From Alteromonas sp. RKMC-009 (lineage in GTDB: Bacteria; Pseudomonadota; Gammaproteobacteria; Enterobacterales; Alteromonadaceae): a DNA stretch of 64,000 nt. The stretch is taken from assembly GCF_003584565.2 (NCBI RefSeq), contig NZ_CP031010.1, positions 3,968,001 to 4,032,000 on the forward strand, read 5' to 3'. The notes beneath the pieces were generated by a model, which did no database searches, was not told the DNA's origin, and saw nothing but the letters and a program-made list of their open reading frames with translations. Both the position numbers and the translations under genes were made by a program. Within the stretch, counting starts at the first letter, position 1; every line of letters starts with the position of its first letter. Positions 1-7,861 of this stretch are shown one piece after another.

Positions 1-307
1 ACGGTTTCGCCAGATAATCGTCAGCACCCAGTTCCAGCCCGAGTACTTTATCAAGGTCGTCTCCCCGGGCTGTCAGCATGAGCACCGGTAATTCACTTTT
101 CTGGCGGATGGCTTTAAGCACGTCCAGCCCGTTGAGACCGGGCAGCATTACATCCAGCAATACCAGCTCGATATCGCTGCGGGCCAGAGCTTCCGCAAGA
201 CCAGACTCGCCATCGGCACAGTGAGTCACGTCGTAGCCGGACATGCCGAGAAACTCAGTGAGTAACTCTGCCAGCCCTTTATCGTCTTCGATTAATAGAA
301 TGCTCAT
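1..307 (-). CDS. cpxR: CpxR-like response regulator, receiver domain (partial)
   Basis: This is the 5' part of an OmpR/PhoB-class response regulator; the gene runs off the left edge, so the DNA-binding domain is not visible. Translation of the reverse strand from the ATG at 307 begins MSILLIEDDKGLAELL and contains the acidic pocket (E-D-D near residue 8), the phospho-acceptor Asp in LVLLDVMLPG, the switch Thr in MLTARG and the Lys in YLAKP. The stretch LDKVLGLELGADDYL is very close to Escherichia coli CpxR. The divergent neighbour is a CpxP/Spy-like protein, which is the classic cpxRA/cpxP arrangement and supports the envelope-stress reading. The partner kinase would lie outside the window. 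Other OmpR-family members remain possible. Confidence 0.8.
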   Translation of the reverse strand, partial: MSILLIEDDKGLAELLTEFLGMSGYDVTHCADGESGLAEALARSDIELVLLDVMLPGLNGLDVLKAIRQKSELPVLMLTARGDDLDKVLGLELGADDYLAKP

Positions 308-338
308 GTCAATACGTCATCTGTCAATGCTATGTCAA
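308..338. promoter_or_regulatory. TGTCAA repeats in the cpxR/cpxP-like divergent promoter
   Basis: GTCAA occurs at 308-312, 323-327 and 334-338, with another copy at 354-358. The 323/334 pair has an 11-bp period, as in tandem 5-bp CpxR half-sites, although the E. coli half-site is GTAAA. On the reverse strand each TGTCAA reads TTGACA, a -35-like hexamer, so some copies could be promoter elements. Binding of CpxR is an inference. Confidence 0.35.
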
Positions 339-476
339 CTTGCTTGATACAGGGTCAATAATGCCTGACTTTTCATATGTTCACACCAGATTTGCACTTC
401 TTAACGTTACGTGACATTCAGCGCGATAGTATGTATTCGTCCTCATTGTGAGGTAGCAGATTTTCAGGAGAACTTT

Positions 477-899
477 ATGAAACGTTCGATTAAAAAATTA
501 AGCATTGTAAGCGTTGCCGCTCTTTTCATTGGTGCGGGTGTAACAGGCTTCGCGTTAGCAGCAACCGACGCAGCAGCGAAAACTGAGCGAATGGAGAAAA
601 TGGACTCCCCGCTGGTACCGCCGCAAATGCACAGAATGATGAAAGATGTTGAGTTAACGGCTGATCAGGAAGCAAAACTTGAAGCGCTGAAAGAAAAGCA
701 GAAAGCATTGCGTGATGAATTCTGGGCTGTATTCACAGAAGAACAGAAAACACAGATGCTGCAGGATATGATGCACAGACCGCATAAAGACATGCGCGGA
801 CCCCGCGGCGACAAACGAGGTGGGGACAAGTTTGACAGAGGCGACCGTAAAAAACGTGGCGATGGTAAAGAGGTTGAAGCACCGGCAGAGCCGCAATAA
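477..899 (+). CDS. CpxP/Spy-like periplasmic LTxxQ protein
   Basis: A small exported protein of 140 residues with a signal peptide ending near FALA (about residue 29). It carries an LTADQEAKLEAL segment, the LTxxQ signature of the CpxP/Spy chaperone family, and a second related FTEEQ segment. Spy/CpxP proteins are periplasmic helical chaperones, and CpxP restrains the Cpx kinase. The start at 477 is chosen because AGGAG lies at 466-470 and the signal peptide begins there; an upstream in-frame start at 411 would place unrelated residues before it. The last 40 or so residues are a highly charged Arg/Lys/Asp/Gly tail with RGD-like repeats, which is not typical of CpxP. A terminator follows at 922-943. 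Divergence from the CpxR-like gene supports Cpx-type regulation. Confidence 0.75.
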   Translation: MKRSIKKLSIVSVAALFIGAGVTGFALAATDAAAKTERMEKMDSPLVPPQMHRMMKDVELTADQEAKLEALKEKQKALRDEFWAVFTEEQKTQMLQDMMHRPHKDMRGPRGDKRGGDKFDRGDRKKRGDGKEVEAPAEPQ

Positions 900-921
900 A
901 TCCCCCTTTTATCATGTATTG

Positions 922-950
922 AGAGGTCGCGGTTGCGACCTCTTTCATTT
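922..950 (+). terminator. Rho-independent terminator after the CpxP-like gene
   Basis: A perfect 9-bp stem AGAGGTCGC / GCGACCTCT (922-930 / 935-943) with loop GGTT is followed by a T-rich stretch. Confidence 0.8.
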
Positions 951-1043
951 CAACTTCTTAAATAAGAATTATTCTCAACCTTTCACTTCATGCCCGGTGC
1001 AGGTAAACTGCACGTTCTTCATTTACAGAGTCCCGCCACTGAC

Positions 1044-1361
1044 ATGGAAAAAATCTTTATTATCGCAGCGCGCATTGAAGCATTTACCTGGTTCGGTCTG
1101 ATCACCGGTATGTACTTCAAATACAATCTTGAAGTCACCGACCTGGGTGTCTGGTTATTCGGCCGTCTTCACGGTATCGCCTTTCTGATTTATTTTGTGG
1201 TTGCCATTGTTGCAGCGGTCCGCCTTCGCTGGAGCGCGTTGCACAGTATCCTGGCCATTCTTGCTGCTATTCCGCCACTGGCCACTTTGCCGCTGGAAGT
1301 CTGGTTTACAAAAAAGGGGATTCTGTCCGCACCAGCAGCGAAACAATCTGAAACCGTCTGA
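1044..1361 (+). CDS. DUF3817 family membrane protein
   Basis: A small inner-membrane protein of about 105 residues. The sequence ARIEAFTWFGLITGM, followed by a conserved-looking GRLHGIAFLIYF helix, matches the DUF3817 (YdzA-like) family, which has three predicted membrane helices and no firmly assigned function. I chose the ATG at 1044 because the family usually begins just before the ARIEA segment; the reading frame is open further up to 990 but those residues look unrelated. No strong ribosome site is visible for either start. It stands alone between a terminator on the left and the convergent gloA gene on the right. Confidence 0.65.
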   Translation: MEKIFIIAARIEAFTWFGLITGMYFKYNLEVTDLGVWLFGRLHGIAFLIYFVVAIVAAVRLRWSALHSILAILAAIPPLATLPLEVWFTKKGILSAPAAKQSETV

Positions 1362-1379
1362 ATTTTAAAAACCGGGGTT

Positions 1380-1418
1380 CAAAAACAAAAACGCGCCGGA
1401 GCATTGCTGCACGGCGCG
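1380..1418 (-). terminator. Terminator of gloA
   Basis: CGCGCCG (1392-1398) pairs with CGGCGCG (1412-1418). On the reverse strand the hairpin is followed by a T-rich run (complement of the A-rich 1380-1391), so it terminates the leftward gene. Confidence 0.65.
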
Positions 1419-1444
1419 CCTGAAATGCGGTGAAGTGCTTTACA

Positions 1445-1972
1445 TCAGCCTCTAGCCACCCGCTCAGCGTCGAAAATTTCAATCCAGTATCCGTCCGGAT
1501 CTTTAATGAACGCGATATTGTTCATCTTTCCGTCAGACAACCGCTTCTGAAACGCAACACCCAGTGACTCAAAACGCTCGCAGGCAGCCTCCAGATCCGG
1601 TACGTGAAAGCCTATATGACCAAAACCGCGGGGATCGCTGTTACCATTGTGATAGGTGGTTTCTCCGGCGGTGTCGCCCCAGTTGTGTGTCAATTCGAGC
1701 ATGGCCGGACGACCGAAAGTTTGTGCTGTGCGTCTGGCGTCATCCTCGCTGATATCGGAGAAGTCTTCCCCGTGGGTCAGGAAGTACAGACTGAACTCCA
1801 TATCGGGAAAATCGAGCTTTTTGAGTAAAGTCATACCCATAACACGGGTATAAAAGTCCAGCGAACGTGCCGGATCCGCGATGCGCAACATGGTCTGATT
1901 AAATACAAATCCGTCAGTTGCGGGATCTTTACGTTCACACAATCCGTCTGCCTGTTCGAAATGTCGGCTCAT
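1445..1972 (-). CDS. gloA: Lactoylglutathione lyase (glyoxalase I)
   Basis: A cytoplasmic metalloenzyme that converts the methylglyoxal-glutathione hemithioacetal to S-lactoylglutathione. The 175-residue length and sequence fit the longer GloA type found in pseudomonads and eukaryotes rather than the roughly 135-residue E. coli type. The four expected metal ligands are visible: Gln26 in NQTMLR, Glu93 in MLELTHNWG, His119 in GFGHIGFH, and Glu165 in GYWIEIFD. The start at 1972 is preceded on the reverse strand by AAGGA at good spacing. The longer class is usually zinc-dependent; metal preference here is inferred. The gene appears to be monocistronic, with its own terminator. Confidence 0.9.
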   Translation of the reverse strand: MSRHFEQADGLCERKDPATDGFVFNQTMLRIADPARSLDFYTRVMGMTLLKKLDFPDMEFSLYFLTHGEDFSDISEDDARRTAQTFGRPAMLELTHNWGDTAGETTYHNGNSDPRGFGHIGFHVPDLEAACERFESLGVAFQKRLSDGKMNNIAFIKDPDGYWIEIFDAERVARG

Positions 1973-2081
1973 AGCAGTATCCTTTATTTACCGGTAATTG
2001 AAGTATTCAAAAATGGGGCTGCGACACGGTTTACCAAGGGGCAGTCACCGCAATTTCAAGTGCATTCAGCATCACCACCAC

Positions 2082-2645
2082 TTACTGATTTACGGGATAA
2101 CTGGCCAACAGTTCACCTACGAGTTCGGTCAGGGATTGCTGAATAGAAATACTGTCACTTTTCTCCAGTTCGGCGCTGCCGGTGGCGCTGTAAATAAACT
2201 GCCCGTCTTTAATCACATCAATCTGCAAATTCTGATAAACAGACACCTGTTCACCTACAGGCACAGTAAAAATACTGCCCAGGGATATTCCCCCTGAACG
2301 GCCAAACGAACCGGTTCCCAATCCGAAACTCACAGACTTACCGTCCTCCTTTCTGGCTGTGGAAGGCAGAAACGCGACTTTGACGTCAGCTTCATCCGGG
2401 CTTGCCGGTGTCAGCCCTTTTGCGGTCATCACATCAGTAATAGTGGTACGCAGATAATTCTCTATAGTGGGATTCACAGTGTTCAGCGGCGGTTCAACAG
2501 AAAAAGTGCGGATAGCAGAAAAGTTCTGTGCTTCGTCCATGTTGATTTGCGGTTTATTGGATGCACAACCCGACACCATAAATACAAAAGCGGCACAAAG
2601 TAGAAAACGAAGTGCCGGATAACGACTTATTAAGGATTTATCCAT
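2082..2645 (-). CDS. DUF4136 family lipoprotein
   Basis: An exported lipoprotein of 187 residues. The N-terminus has a hydrophobic signal segment and a lipobox ending VSGC, with the lipidated Cys followed by ASNK. The NFSAIRTFSVEP segment and the overall layout resemble DUF4136, a family of envelope lipoproteins with no settled function. The Ser after the Cys+1 Ala does not suggest inner-membrane retention by the Asp+2 rule. I use the ATG at 2645 since a longer frame from 2672 adds residues before a complete signal peptide; neither start has a strong Shine-Dalgarno sequence. It diverges from the S9 peptidase gene at 2883, and the roughly 237 bases between them should hold both promoters. Confidence 0.65.
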   Translation of the reverse strand: MDKSLISRYPALRFLLCAAFVFMVSGCASNKPQINMDEAQNFSAIRTFSVEPPLNTVNPTIENYLRTTITDVMTAKGLTPASPDEADVKVAFLPSTARKEDGKSVSFGLGTGSFGRSGGISLGSIFTVPVGEQVSVYQNLQIDVIKDGQFIYSATGSAELEKSDSISIQQSLTELVGELLASYPVNQ

Positions 2646-2882
2646 AAGGACTCTGCCAGTTAACCATTTCAAATTTTAACGTGTGCGGTATAAAAACCGA
2701 TCGCTTTTACGACCCTGCTTGCCGGCAGCTGACTTAACACCGCCAGACGAAATCAAACAGAAACAAGATGAACGGTATCCGCTGACCGGCGTGATGCTGT
2801 ATGTTTTCATTAGCCCGGCAGACAACGAGCTTAAGGCTTGTACAGTTGCCGGTATAATCATAAGAACGACAAGGAACTCACT

Positions 2883-4934
2883 ATGCTCATTCGTCCACTC
2901 GCCCTCGCAGGCGGTCTGGTTTCGGCGTTGACCTTTACTGCACATGCAGCGCAACTGCCCGACACACTGCAATATAAAGACACCTTCAATCTTGAATACG
3001 CCGCGTCGCCGTTTTTCAGTAAAGACGGTAAATCAGTTTACTACGAACGCCGTGCTATGGATATTATGAAGGACCGCACACACAGCACACTGTGGCAGGT
3101 CAGCACTGACGGTAAAAAGCATCGTCCGGTGATTGCCGGCAGCGCGAATGTGCGTCAGGTTACATTGTCCCCTGACGGCACCATGCTGGCCTATCTTTCG
3201 GATGAAGATGGCAGCAATCAGCTTTATGTGCGCTATCTCGACTCCGGCCAGCAGGCCAGACTCACAGAAGTATCAAAGGCCCCCGGAAACCTTACCTGGT
3301 CCCATGACAGCAAACATCTGGCGTTTACTATGTTCACACCGGTAAAAAACAAACCGCTGTTTACTGCTATGCCGGAAAAACCCAAAGGTGCAGACTGGGC
3401 GCCCGCCGCCAGCATCATACAGAAAACAGGATACCGTGCTGACGGCAAGGGGTATTTACCGGACGGATTCAATCAGATTTATATTCTGCCGGTATCCGGC
3501 GGTACGCCCCGCCAGCTGACTACGGGCAATTACCCTAATGATGGTCGCCTGGCATTTACCCCTGACGACTCGGGGATTTATTTTTCTGCCAACCGTTCAG
3601 AAGACTATGAATTGTCTCCTTTTGACAGCGACATATACCGCGTTGATATTCAGTCTGCTGACGTCACAGCGGTTACAGATATGGCCGGGCCGGAAGAGTC
3701 ACCCATGCTCAGCCCCGACGGCAAATATCTGGCCTTCAAACAAATTAATGATAATAAAAAAGCTTACCAGTTCAGCGACATTGTAGTTTTGAATCTGGAA
3801 AGCGGAAAACTGAGCCGTCTGACGGGTTCTCTTGATCGCTCAGTACAACAGGTCGAATGGGCAGACAACAGCAAGTCACTGTATTTCTCTTACCTTGATC
3901 ACGGCGAAACCCGCCTGGCCAGTGTCAGCCTGAAAGGTGATGTGAGCCGTTTCGATGCCACCACCGGCGGTCAGTCTCTTGGCAGACCCTACACGTCGGG
4001 GGAATTCGCCGTTTCTGCCAACGGAGAGCTGGCGTTTACTCAGGATGACCCGCTAAAACCGGCGGATCTGGCACTGCTTAAGAAGAAAAAAATCACCCCC
4101 CTGACTAATCTGAACGATGATGCGCTGGGACATCTGAAGCTGGCGCAGGTAGAGGCATTACCGGTGAAGTCATCTGCTGATGGCCGTGATATTGATGCCT
4201 GGATAGCGTTGCCTCCGGATTTCGATGCAACCAAATCTTATCCACTGATCCTGGAAATTCACGGTGGCCCCCACGCTGCTTACGGCCCGCACTTCTCAAT
4301 GGAAATCCAGCTCATGGCAGCACAGGGTTACGTTGTTGTGTGGTCGAATCCCCGTGGAAGTTCGTCTTACGGTGCAGAGTTCGGCAACCTGATTCATCAC
4401 GACTACCCGTCTGACGACTTTACTGATCTGATGGATGTCACTGATGCTGCAATTGCAAAAGGTTTTATTGATGAAAAGAACCTGTTCATCACCGGTGGCT
4501 CCGGCGGCGGTGTACTTACGGCGTGGTCAGTAGGAAAAACCGATCGCTTTGCTGCAGCCGTGGTAGCTAAGCCGGTGATCAACTGGATCAGTTTCGGCCT
4601 GACTGCTGACGCGTATCCGTATTTCACTCAGTACTGGATGCCGGGCAAACCCTGGGAAGCATTTGACCATTTATGGGCACATTCACCGCTTTCTCTGGTG
4701 GGCAACGTGAAAACCCCCACTATGCTGCTCACCGGCGAATCAGACTACCGTACGCCTATCAGTGAATCAGAGCAGTTCTATCAGGCACTGCGCCTGCAAG
4801 GTGTAGACTCGGCGATGGTCAGGTTACCGGGGGCGTCTCACGGTATCGCTTCCCGTCCTTCACGCCTGATCCAGAAAGTGGGTAACATTCTGGCCTGGTT
4901 CGACAAATACCGTAGCGGCAAACCTCAGGAATAA
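2883..4934 (+). CDS. Exported S9 family peptidase (prolyl-oligopeptidase type)
   Basis: A 683-residue serine peptidase with a signal peptide ending at about AHAA (residue 23), so it is probably periplasmic. The middle of the protein is a beta-propeller-like region with repeated SPDG/SxDGK segments, and the C-terminal third is an alpha/beta hydrolase. The likely catalytic triad is Ser540 in GGSGGG, Asp621 in GESDYRTP and His653 in GASHGI. The Ser motif has Gly in place of the more usual Tyr after Ser. The start at 2883 follows AAGGAA with proper spacing. The gene ends at a strong terminator. Substrate is likely short peptides, but cleavage preference cannot be read from the sequence. Confidence 0.85.
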   Translation: MLIRPLALAGGLVSALTFTAHAAQLPDTLQYKDTFNLEYAASPFFSKDGKSVYYERRAMDIMKDRTHSTLWQVSTDGKKHRPVIAGSANVRQVTLSPDGTMLAYLSDEDGSNQLYVRYLDSGQQARLTEVSKAPGNLTWSHDSKHLAFTMFTPVKNKPLFTAMPEKPKGADWAPAASIIQKTGYRADGKGYLPDGFNQIYILPVSGGTPRQLTTGNYPNDGRLAFTPDDSGIYFSANRSEDYELSPFDSDIYRVDIQSADVTAVTDMAGPEESPMLSPDGKYLAFKQINDNKKAYQFSDIVVLNLESGKLSRLTGSLDRSVQQVEWADNSKSLYFSYLDHGETRLASVSLKGDVSRFDATTGGQSLGRPYTSGEFAVSANGELAFTQDDPLKPADLALLKKKKITPLTNLNDDALGHLKLAQVEALPVKSSADGRDIDAWIALPPDFDATKSYPLILEIHGGPHAAYGPHFSMEIQLMAAQGYVVVWSNPRGSSSYGAEFGNLIHHDYPSDDFTDLMDVTDAAIAKGFIDEKNLFITGGSGGGVLTAWSVGKTDRFAAAVVAKPVINWISFGLTADAYPYFTQYWMPGKPWEAFDHLWAHSPLSLVGNVKTPTMLLTGESDYRTPISESEQFYQALRLQGVDSAMVRLPGASHGIASRPSRLIQKVGNILAWFDKYRSGKPQE

Positions 4935-4959
4935 ACGCCTGCGGTTTCCTGTCAATCAC

Positions 4960-4988
4960 GCCCGGCTCGCCGGGCTTTTTTGTCTTTT
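4960..4988 (+). terminator. Terminator after the S9 peptidase
   Basis: GCCCGG (4960-4965) and CCGGGC (4970-4975) form a tight GC hairpin followed directly by a run of Ts. Confidence 0.85.
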
Positions 4989-5147
4989 TTTAGCCGCTTT
5001 TAAAGAACAATTTAACGGGAAATCACGTATTGTTATGTCTGATAGTCATAATGATGATTTATAAAGACTTATTACATTGATATGAAACATAGATTTAGTT
5101 AAATTCTGTGACACCCGACGTTTTCCTTTTTAGCCTCTGAGAGCACC

Positions 5148-6821
5148 ATGGCAGCAACAAAAGACTTACGCCGCACCAAAACACTTCTGTTTGATATTTT
5201 AAAGCCGGAAGCAGGCTTTTTTTACCTGGCTATCGCATATGGCCTGATGATTGGTTTACTGACCCTCGCCGTACCGTTTGCAGTACAAACCCTTATCAAC
5301 ACCGTGGTTTATACCGCTTCAGTCAGCGCGGTTCTGGTGATCAGTACAATCCTGTTCTGTACCCTGCTGCTGTACGGATTATTCAGTGCCCTGAGAACAC
5401 GGGTTATGGAATATTATGAGCGCCGGATCTATAGCCGGCTGACTGCCGATCTTGTACTGAAAACCATTCAGGCCCCTCATCAGTTTTTTGAAGGCCGGAA
5501 AAACAGCACGATAACTCATCGTTTTTTTGAGGTAATGACCTTTCAGAAAAATATGCCATCACTGATGGTAGACGGTTTCGCACTTCTGCTTCAGATGCTG
5601 GTAGGTATTACACTGGTTTCTTTCTATCACCCGTTCCTGTTTGTCTTTAACGTAGTAATCATCATTTCTATGTATTTTATCTGGCGGATGTTAAGTACAC
5701 CTGCGAAAAATACAGCTATCGATTTGTCTGATTCTAAATATGCCACCGCAAAATGGCTCAGTGAAATTTCCTCTGCTCACGTATTTTTCAAATCCAGCCG
5801 GCATCTTGACCATGCTGCTGAGAAAACGGAGGCTATCATCAGTCGTTATGTGAATTGTCACGCCGGACATTTCACTTTTACCTTTTCCCAGACCGTACTC
5901 TTCCTGATCGTCTATGCGCTGGCCAGCTCCGCCCTTCTGGGACTGGGTGGTGTGCTGGTTGTACAGGAGCAATTATCTGTTGGTCAGCTTGTTGCAGCCG
6001 AACTGATCATGTCTGCGGTATTTCTTGGTATTTCACGGTTCAGTGTATATCTGAACCTGTATTATGAATTGTATGGTGCGGCAGAGAAGCTTAATGCCGC
6101 ACTGAATATTCCTCAGGAAGATGTACAGTCTTCCGATAACGAAACCTTTACCCGTAACGATCTCCACTTCCGTCAGACTGTGCTGGTTCAGCAAAACGAG
6201 TCTGTGGAAATTGATATGGCCTTGCGGGAAAACGGTAAATACTACGTCGTTACCGGGCAGGCATGGCAACAACGTAAACTGATGACGGTTCTGAAACGTT
6301 ATGAAACGCCGGAGTCTGGCTGGGTAGAACTGGGAGGCCTTGCATTAGCGGATTACCAGACCAGCGAGCTGCGTCAGGCCATTGCCATTGTTGACCGCTC
6401 TCTCATTATTGAATGTTCAATTCTTGAATATTTGCGCATGGATGCCCCGGATGCTTCCGAAAAAGCGATTCAGGAAATCTTTCGCGAACTGCAACTGGAA
6501 CCGACACTGGCGAGACTGGAAGACGGCTTGCAAACCAGTCTGTCACAGTTGGGCCATCCCCTACAGCCGATGGAGTTTTTGTTATTGAAACTGGCTGCCG
6601 CCCTGTTGTCGAAACCGGGAGTAATTGTGCTGAACCAGCACTTTGATGCCATTCCCGAAGCATACAGATATAAAATTCTGAAATACCTCGATACCCAACC
6701 GGTCACGGTGATGTACTTCACCAGCAGTCCGATTCAGGAAGTCTTTGATGCCACCATTGTGTTAAATGGTGACTCACAACTGCTTTCCCATGATGTGCTC
6801 GCTGACAAGGAGGAATTGTGA
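5148..6821 (+). CDS. ABC exporter-like protein with a degenerate nucleotide-binding domain
   Basis: A 557-residue protein with an N-terminal ABC-exporter membrane domain (about residues 20-310, several hydrophobic segments) and a C-terminal ABC-ATPase-like region. The ATPase motifs are gone. Where the Walker A P-loop should lie the sequence reads TGQAWQQRK (369-377); where the LSGGQ signature should lie it reads LQPMEFLLLKL (about 473-483); and the Walker B acidic pair is replaced by Asn496-Gln497 in VIVLNQHFDAI. It is the first gene of an operon with HlyD- and TolC-like genes, the layout of a type I secretion system. ATP-driven export by this protein alone therefore seems unlikely; it might pair with another ATPase, work without ATP, or be a scaffold. 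The frame is intact, so this is not a simple pseudogene. Confidence 0.8.
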   Translation: MAATKDLRRTKTLLFDILKPEAGFFYLAIAYGLMIGLLTLAVPFAVQTLINTVVYTASVSAVLVISTILFCTLLLYGLFSALRTRVMEYYERRIYSRLTADLVLKTIQAPHQFFEGRKNSTITHRFFEVMTFQKNMPSLMVDGFALLLQMLVGITLVSFYHPFLFVFNVVIIISMYFIWRMLSTPAKNTAIDLSDSKYATAKWLSEISSAHVFFKSSRHLDHAAEKTEAIISRYVNCHAGHFTFTFSQTVLFLIVYALASSALLGLGGVLVVQEQLSVGQLVAAELIMSAVFLGISRFSVYLNLYYELYGAAEKLNAALNIPQEDVQSSDNETFTRNDLHFRQTVLVQQNESVEIDMALRENGKYYVVTGQAWQQRKLMTVLKRYETPESGWVELGGLALADYQTSELRQAIAIVDRSLIIECSILEYLRMDAPDASEKAIQEIFRELQLEPTLARLEDGLQTSLSQLGHPLQPMEFLLLKLAAALLSKPGVIVLNQHFDAIPEAYRYKILKYLDTQPVTVMYFTSSPIQEVFDATIVLNGDSQLLSHDVLADKEEL

Positions 6822-7855
6822 TGAATTACTCTGATCAGCAGGAATTCATGAGCAAAATGAAGACGCTTTCGCAGCAGACTGTGCCGACCTGGTACAGAAA
6901 AGTGGCGTATATGCTCTTTCTTCTTATCGCAGTCACCGCCGCAATATTGTACTTCGCGCCCTGGCAGCAAACGGCTTACGGCACGGGAACAGTAAGCACG
7001 CTTAATCCGGCTGACCGCGCTCAGCCCATCTCCGCACTGGTCCCCGGGCAAATAAAAACCTGGCATGTGCGGGAAGGACAAAAAGTAAAAGAAGGCGATC
7101 CCATTGTAACCCTGGTCGACACCGATAAAGCGCTGGTTGAACGCCTTCAGGCCCAGGTAAAAGCCGCGGAGCTGAAACTGGATGCTGACCTGATGGCAGT
7201 GGAAAATGCCCGCATAAACCTGGAGCGTCAGAAACGGCTAAATAAAGAAGGTCTGGTCTCGGTCCGCGACATTGAAGTGGCGGAAAACACGTTACAGGAA
7301 AGGCTGGCGACAGCCGCTCAGTCTGAGCAAAGCCGGAACTCGCTGAACTCGTCGCTGGCAAGGCAATCTACTCAGACCAAGTACGCACCTCAGGATGGTA
7401 CTGTGACCCAGTTGCACTCCGGTGGTTTATCCACGCTGGTCAGTGCGGGCGCAGTACTCGGGTATTTTATTCCTGACGGTGTCGAGCGCATGGTAAGGGT
7501 GAAAGTAAACGGACTGAATGCACCGCTGGTCACAACAGGCCGGAAGGTGCGGCTGCAATTTGAAGGCTGGCCAATCTTCCAGTTCAGCGGCTGGCCGGGC
7601 ACATCCATAGGTACATTCGGTGGCAGAGTGGCGATTGTTGAACCGGTAGCAGACCGCAACGGACTGTTTAATGTATGGATTGAACAGGATCCGCTGGAAA
7701 AGCCCTGGCCGGAAGAAAACTTTGCCCGTCTGGACAGCCGGGTCAATGCCTGGATCTTGCTGGAAGAAGTCAGTATTGGCTACGAACTCTGGCGACAGCT
7801 GAATAACTTCCCGCCTGAAAATGTCAGGTCAGATACAGAACAAACACCACGGTAA
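6821..7855 (+). CDS. HlyD-family membrane fusion protein
   Basis: A periplasmic adaptor of 344 residues with one N-terminal membrane segment (about residues 25-46) and a short cytoplasmic start. It has a lipoyl/barrel-sandwich half-motif around VPGQIKTWHVREGQKVKEGD, a coiled-coil hairpin rich in Glu/Gln/Leu, and a second half-motif around APQDGTVTQLHSG. It would bridge the inner-membrane partner and a TolC-like channel. The ATG at 6821 overlaps the stop of the upstream ABC-like gene (TGATG) and has AAGGAGGA at 6807-6814, which is a near-ideal ribosome site and indicates coupled translation; a GTG three bases upstream is less likely. The C-terminal part, with GWPIFQFSGWPG, resembles adaptors of peptide exporters. 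Confidence 0.85.
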   Translation: MNYSDQQEFMSKMKTLSQQTVPTWYRKVAYMLFLLIAVTAAILYFAPWQQTAYGTGTVSTLNPADRAQPISALVPGQIKTWHVREGQKVKEGDPIVTLVDTDKALVERLQAQVKAAELKLDADLMAVENARINLERQKRLNKEGLVSVRDIEVAENTLQERLATAAQSEQSRNSLNSSLARQSTQTKYAPQDGTVTQLHSGGLSTLVSAGAVLGYFIPDGVERMVRVKVNGLNAPLVTTGRKVRLQFEGWPIFQFSGWPGTSIGTFGGRVAIVEPVADRNGLFNVWIEQDPLEKPWPEENFARLDSRVNAWILLEEVSIGYELWRQLNNFPPENVRSDTEQTPR

Positions 7856-7861
7856 GTATGC

